Below, one piece after another: positions 61,715-64,000 of a stretch of DNA of 64,000 bases (positions are counted from its first letter, which is position 1; every line of letters begins with the position of its first letter). Both the position numbers and the translations under genes were made by a program. The notes beneath the pieces were generated by a model. It was not told the origin of the DNA and made no database searches. It saw nothing but the letters and a program-made list of their open reading frames with translations. Origin of the DNA: Myxococcales bacterium (GTDB lineage: Bacteria; Myxococcota_A; Polyangia; Palsa-1104; SHYY01); the NCBI GenBank assembly GCA_009692555.1, contig SHYY01000005.1, positions 1-64,000 on the forward strand, read 5' to 3'.

Positions 61715-63133
61715 TCATGGCATCGCCTCCTCGGGGCCGTGGAGCGCCTCGTCGATCGCCATGCCTGCCTGGTCGCACGCCTCCGCCAGTCCGTGCTGGC
61801 GGAACAGCAGCTCCGCGGCTGCGATCGGGAGGAGCGCGGCGGGGAGGGCGACTTCGGCGCCGGCGCGAGCGAGGGCGAGGCGGAGGGCGAGCGCGCACAG
61901 GCCGACGGAGAGCGAGCGGGCGCGGAGGAGGTCGTGGGTGTGGAGCACCTGGGCGACGAGGAGGCGCTCTCCAGTCTGCGGCGTGGCGGCCGGTCCACCG
62001 TCACGGAGAGCCGCTTGCAGATGGGTCGCGGCCTCTGCGCCCCATGCGAGCGCGGCGAGTTGCTGATCCGAGGGCGCGTAGACGCGCGCGGCGTCCCGGG
62101 CGTCGATGGCGAGGCGGCGCTCGATGGCGGCTGCGAGCAGGGCGAAGGCGCGCCAGGGCGGCGGAGGCTTTCCCGACAGCCGCGCAGCCTCGGCGATCGC
62201 AAAGGCGAGCGGATCGGTGGTGGCGGCGGCGCGGGCGGAGGCGGCGGTGCGCCACGCGAGGTAGGTTTCGCGGGGCCAGCGACGGTCGTCGCAGGTGGCG
62301 GCGATGGTCTCCGCGACCTCCTCCACATCGCCGGAGATGAGGAGGCGCGCGCGCAGCTCCTCGGCCGGCGCGGTGATCGGATCTCCCGTCGCTGCGGAGT
62401 CGATCGCGCAGCGGCACTCGAGGCGCAGCCCGACGTGGAGGGTGCCGGCGGCGAGGACGGCGGTGAGCGGAAAGAGGCGGCAGCCGGCGGGTTTGGCGGC
62501 GCGGCCGAGTCGGGCGTGGATGCCGCAGCGCGAGTCGGGCTGGAGCGCCATGCAGTCGCCGTCGCGGACGGCGAGGAGGAAGAGCCCCGGGCGGTCGGAA
62601 TCAGGGCGCAGGGCGCTCTCGGCGGTGAGGCCGCCGGGGGTCGGCTCGTCGTCGGGGTATGCGGCGTGGAGGCCGGCCACGTCGTCGGCGTCGAGCGGGA
62701 TGCGATCGCGGGTGCCGCAGCAGGCGCCGCGGCCATCGCACGCGAAGCGCGCACCCGGCGCAGGGTCGAGGGCGGGCGGCGCCCCGGGATCGAGCGGACG
62801 GGCGAGCAGGTTCGGGAGCCACGGCGAGTCGGGCGCGGAGAAACCGTCGCTGCCGTCGCGGAGCACGCCGTCGTCGACCAGACGCGCGACGCGCTCCTCG
62901 AACTCGCGCGCCGAGAAGGGGCGCCCGAGCATCCCTTCCACCTCGCGGCGATGCTCCACGGCGCGGCGGCCGCCGTCGGCAAGGTCGCAAAGCACGCGAT
63001 CGGCCAGGTCGAGGACCACGCGACCGCGGCCCTCGGCGCGCCCCTCCGGCACCGCCACCCACGCCCAGCCCGCCTCGCTCACGTAGGTGCGGATCAGCGC
63101 GTCGGGGACCACCTGCAGCCGCCGCTCGGGCAT
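61715..63133 (-). CDS. YkgJ-type Cys-cluster protein
   Basis: The start at 63133 gives 472 residues. The central CDGRGACCGTRDRIPLDADD and later CGIHARLGRAAKPAGCRLFP with CRC form the YkgJ-type Cys cluster (C....CC, C......... C, C.C) that probably binds zinc or an iron-sulfur centre. The N-terminal 130 residues and the C-terminal 200-residue helical region are not in small YkgJ proteins; they lack motifs I know. It leads an operon with the two isomerase-like genes, which suggests a shared redox or thiol-related pathway. Confidence 0.8.
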   Translation of the reverse strand: MPERRLQVVPDALIRTYVSEAGWAWVAVPEGRAEGRGRVVLDLADRVLCDLADGGRRAVEHRREVEGMLGRPFSAREFEERVARLVDDGVLRDGSDGFSAPDSPWLPNLLARPLDPGAPPALDPAPGARFACDGRGACCGTRDRIPLDADDVAGLHAAYPDDEPTPGGLTAESALRPDSDRPGLFLLAVRDGDCMALQPDSRCGIHARLGRAAKPAGCRLFPLTAVLAAGTLHVGLRLECRCAIDSAATGDPITAPAEELRARLLISGDVEEVAETIAATCDDRRWPRETYLAWRTAASARAAATTDPLAFAIAEAARLSGKPPPPWRAFALLAAAIERRLAIDARDAARVYAPSDQQLAALAWGAEAATHLQAALRDGGPAATPQTGERLLVAQVLHTHDLLRARSLSVGLCALALRLALARAGAEVALPAALLPIAAAELLFRQHGLAEACDQAGMAIDEALHGPEEAMP

Positions 63134-63316
63134 CGCGGAGGAGCCTATCACGTTGTTTCGCGGTTGCATGGCGCCGGCTCTACCCGATGTCCCCGAAGAC
63201 CCTGGGGACGCTGTGGTGCGCCTGCGGAGCGCCTGCGGCGGTCGGTTAGGCTCGGTCGGCCGAAGTCGTGTATCATCCGCCCCCGCTTCGAACCTGCCAA
63301 TTTCAAGGAGATCCAG

Positions 63317-63547
63317 ATGGCGAAGACCCAGTGCCCGTTGACGAAGACCGAGTTCATGGAGAAGGCGACCGCGGTCAAGATCGACATCGGCGGCGTGCCG
63401 ATGGTCGCCGAGGCCCGCGAATTCTCGACCGGCTCGTTTGGCTGGTACCTCACCGGCAAGGCGACCCTCACCGTCGACGGCAAGCCGATCCAGGTCCAGG
63501 TCGGCTGCAACCTCGCGGTGGTCGGCAGCAAGGAAGCCGCGCGCTAG
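63317..63547 (+). CDS. Small conserved hypothetical protein
   Basis: An AAGGAG site at 63305 precedes the ATG and the gene gives 76 residues, MAKTQCPLTKTEFMEKATAV then DIGGVPMVAEAREFSTGSFG, WYLTGKATLTVDGKPIQVQVG and VVGSKEAAR. The F.TGS.GWY..GK...TVDGK motif recurs in small proteins of Myxococcota and Planctomycetes by my recollection. It is beta-rich and has no signal peptide. The stop codon TAG (63545-63547) is inside the left end of the adjacent element, so the natural C-terminus may have been altered by insertion. Confidence 0.75.
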   Translation: MAKTQCPLTKTEFMEKATAVKIDIGGVPMVAEAREFSTGSFGWYLTGKATLTVDGKPIQVQVGCNLAVVGSKEAAR

Positions 63548-63765
63548 TGTCCTGTCCGCGAAATTCTTTGCAGAATTTCCCGGCCAGCACACTAGCCACG
63601 ATCCCAGGGTGCGTGCCGCCCCGCCCCGTCGGCCCTCCCCCACTCGATCCTGGGGGCAAGCCCCCGTCCGTCGGGGTCCCCACCCCTGCCGACGGCGGCA
63701 CTTGCCGCCGGGCCGCGGCAGTGCGCGGCCTTTTTCTACTGCGAACTTCTGTGTCGGGACACTAG
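63544..63765. mobile_element. MITE-like element, 222 bases
   Basis: CTAGTGTCC (63544-63552) is an inverted copy of GGACACTAG (63757-63765), and ACACTAG recurs internally at 63589-63595. Next to the left end GAAATTC and GAATTTC (63560-63579) form a hairpin. The core contains CGTGCCGCCCCGCCCCG (63612-63628) and TCGGGGTCCCCACCCCTGC (to 63689), shared with the element at 40743-40860. No ORF of its own is visible. A miniature non-autonomous element with terminal inverted repeats is the best description. Confidence 0.65.
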
Positions 63766-63838
63766 CAGCGACAGCGACGGGGGGCGGGGCTGTTGGAGTG
63801 GGTCCTGTGATAAGCTGCGGCGCGGAGGTGATGAGGCC

Positions 63839-64000
63839 ATGAAGACCGTAAGCGAGCGCGTGACGATCGACGTCGGGGGGCGGGCAATGGGAGGCTACCT
63901 CGCTCACCCGGTCACCGACGGGCCGCGGCGCTTCCCGGCCGTCCTGGTGTTCCAGGAGATATTCGGGGTCAACGCCCACATCCGATCGATCGTCGACCGG
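63839..64000 (+). CDS. Dienelactone hydrolase family protein, 5' part only
   Basis: The ATG at 63839 opens MKTVSERVTIDVGGRAMGGY and LAHPVTDGPRRFPAVLVFQE, IFGVNAHIRSIVDR before the window ends. The Q-E-I-F-G-V-N..I....D block is the Glu-bearing motif near the active site of dienelactone hydrolase alpha/beta-hydrolases. The catalytic Cys/Asp/His lie beyond the edge. GGAGG lies upstream at about 63823. Substrate unknown. Confidence 0.8.
   Translation, partial: MKTVSERVTIDVGGRAMGGYLAHPVTDGPRRFPAVLVFQEIFGVNAHIRSIVDR

Overview
The window is 64 kb of very GC-rich DNA (roughly 70 percent by eye, not computed) and most likely comes from a Myxococcota-type (former Deltaproteobacteria) chromosome, possibly an uncultured lineage. 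The evidence is the large share of secreted lipoproteins with Asp/Ala/Gly-rich linkers, a Cys-rich lipoprotein with DCN..DGCE repeats, a von Willebrand protein ending in a MYXO-CTERM-like tail, a eukaryote-type Ser/Thr kinase with a periplasmic C-terminus, and NtrC-type regulators. I saw no rRNA, no convincing tRNA and no CRISPR array. Starts were chosen from ribosome binding sites, signal peptides and ATGA/GTGA overlaps; many are GTG or TTG.

Layout. 1-0.46 kb: a truncated four-helix-bundle (S23-type) gene flanked by inverted CGACTA arrays. 0.46-10 kb: envelope and secreted proteins (Cys-rich lipoprotein, M48 protease with TPRs, cytochrome c lipoprotein, two coupled secreted amidohydrolases, CAP-domain lipoprotein). 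9.8-10.5 kb: ParE/Phd toxin-antitoxin pair. 10.6-18.1 kb: two coupled giant TPR/DUF3857/transglutaminase-like proteins, the second lacking two of three catalytic residues. 18.1-21.8 kb: an operon of egtD with an EgtUV-like ABC transporter whose binding domain precedes the permease, plus a small membrane protein. 21.9-25.3 kb: sixA, TauE/SafE permease and small envelope proteins. 25.3-27.2 kb: accessory island with an unassigned structured-RNA-like stretch, the S23-tail/CGACTA repeat, a DUF433/DUF5615 pair and a hexanucleotide array.

27.2-33.7 kb: a minus-strand operon pyrC-carA-unknown-histidine kinase-NtrC regulator with overlapping genes. 33.7-39.8 kb: patatin lipase, and the operon parvulin-HupE/UreJ-DUF3604-propeller lipoprotein. 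39.9-42.2 kb: mepA and an orphan membrane protein, bracketed by palindromic repeats and a group II intron domain V/VI remnant whose stem covers the membrane gene's ribosome binding site. 42.3-45.8 kb: SDR reductase, coaE and a three-gene TIGR04255-type module. 45.9-48.8 kb: Cpx-like operon (double Spy/CpxP chaperone, regulator, kinase). 48.9-49.6 kb: MITE-like palindromes and an orphan gene fragment. 49.7-52.5 kb: engB, cation efflux, rimI, a frameshifted lipoprotein. 52.5-56.8 kb: PEGA protein and propeller lipoprotein divergent from the Ser/Thr kinase. 56.8-64 kb: pyrD, a frameshifted glnB, FHA protein, VWA protein, two DsbA/HCCA-isomerase-like proteins, YkgJ-type protein, a small conserved protein ended by a MITE-like element, and the start of a dienelactone hydrolase.

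Functionally the window mixes housekeeping genes (carA, pyrC, pyrD, coaE, engB, rimI, glnB) with envelope maintenance, signalling and low-molecular-weight thiol metabolism. It is unusually rich in small dispersed palindromic elements, several of which touch gene ends. The genuinely novel candidates are the ergothioneine/betaine operon with a permuted transporter, the active/dead transglutaminase tandem, the intron fragment acting as a 5' leader, and the uncharacterised TIGR04255 module.
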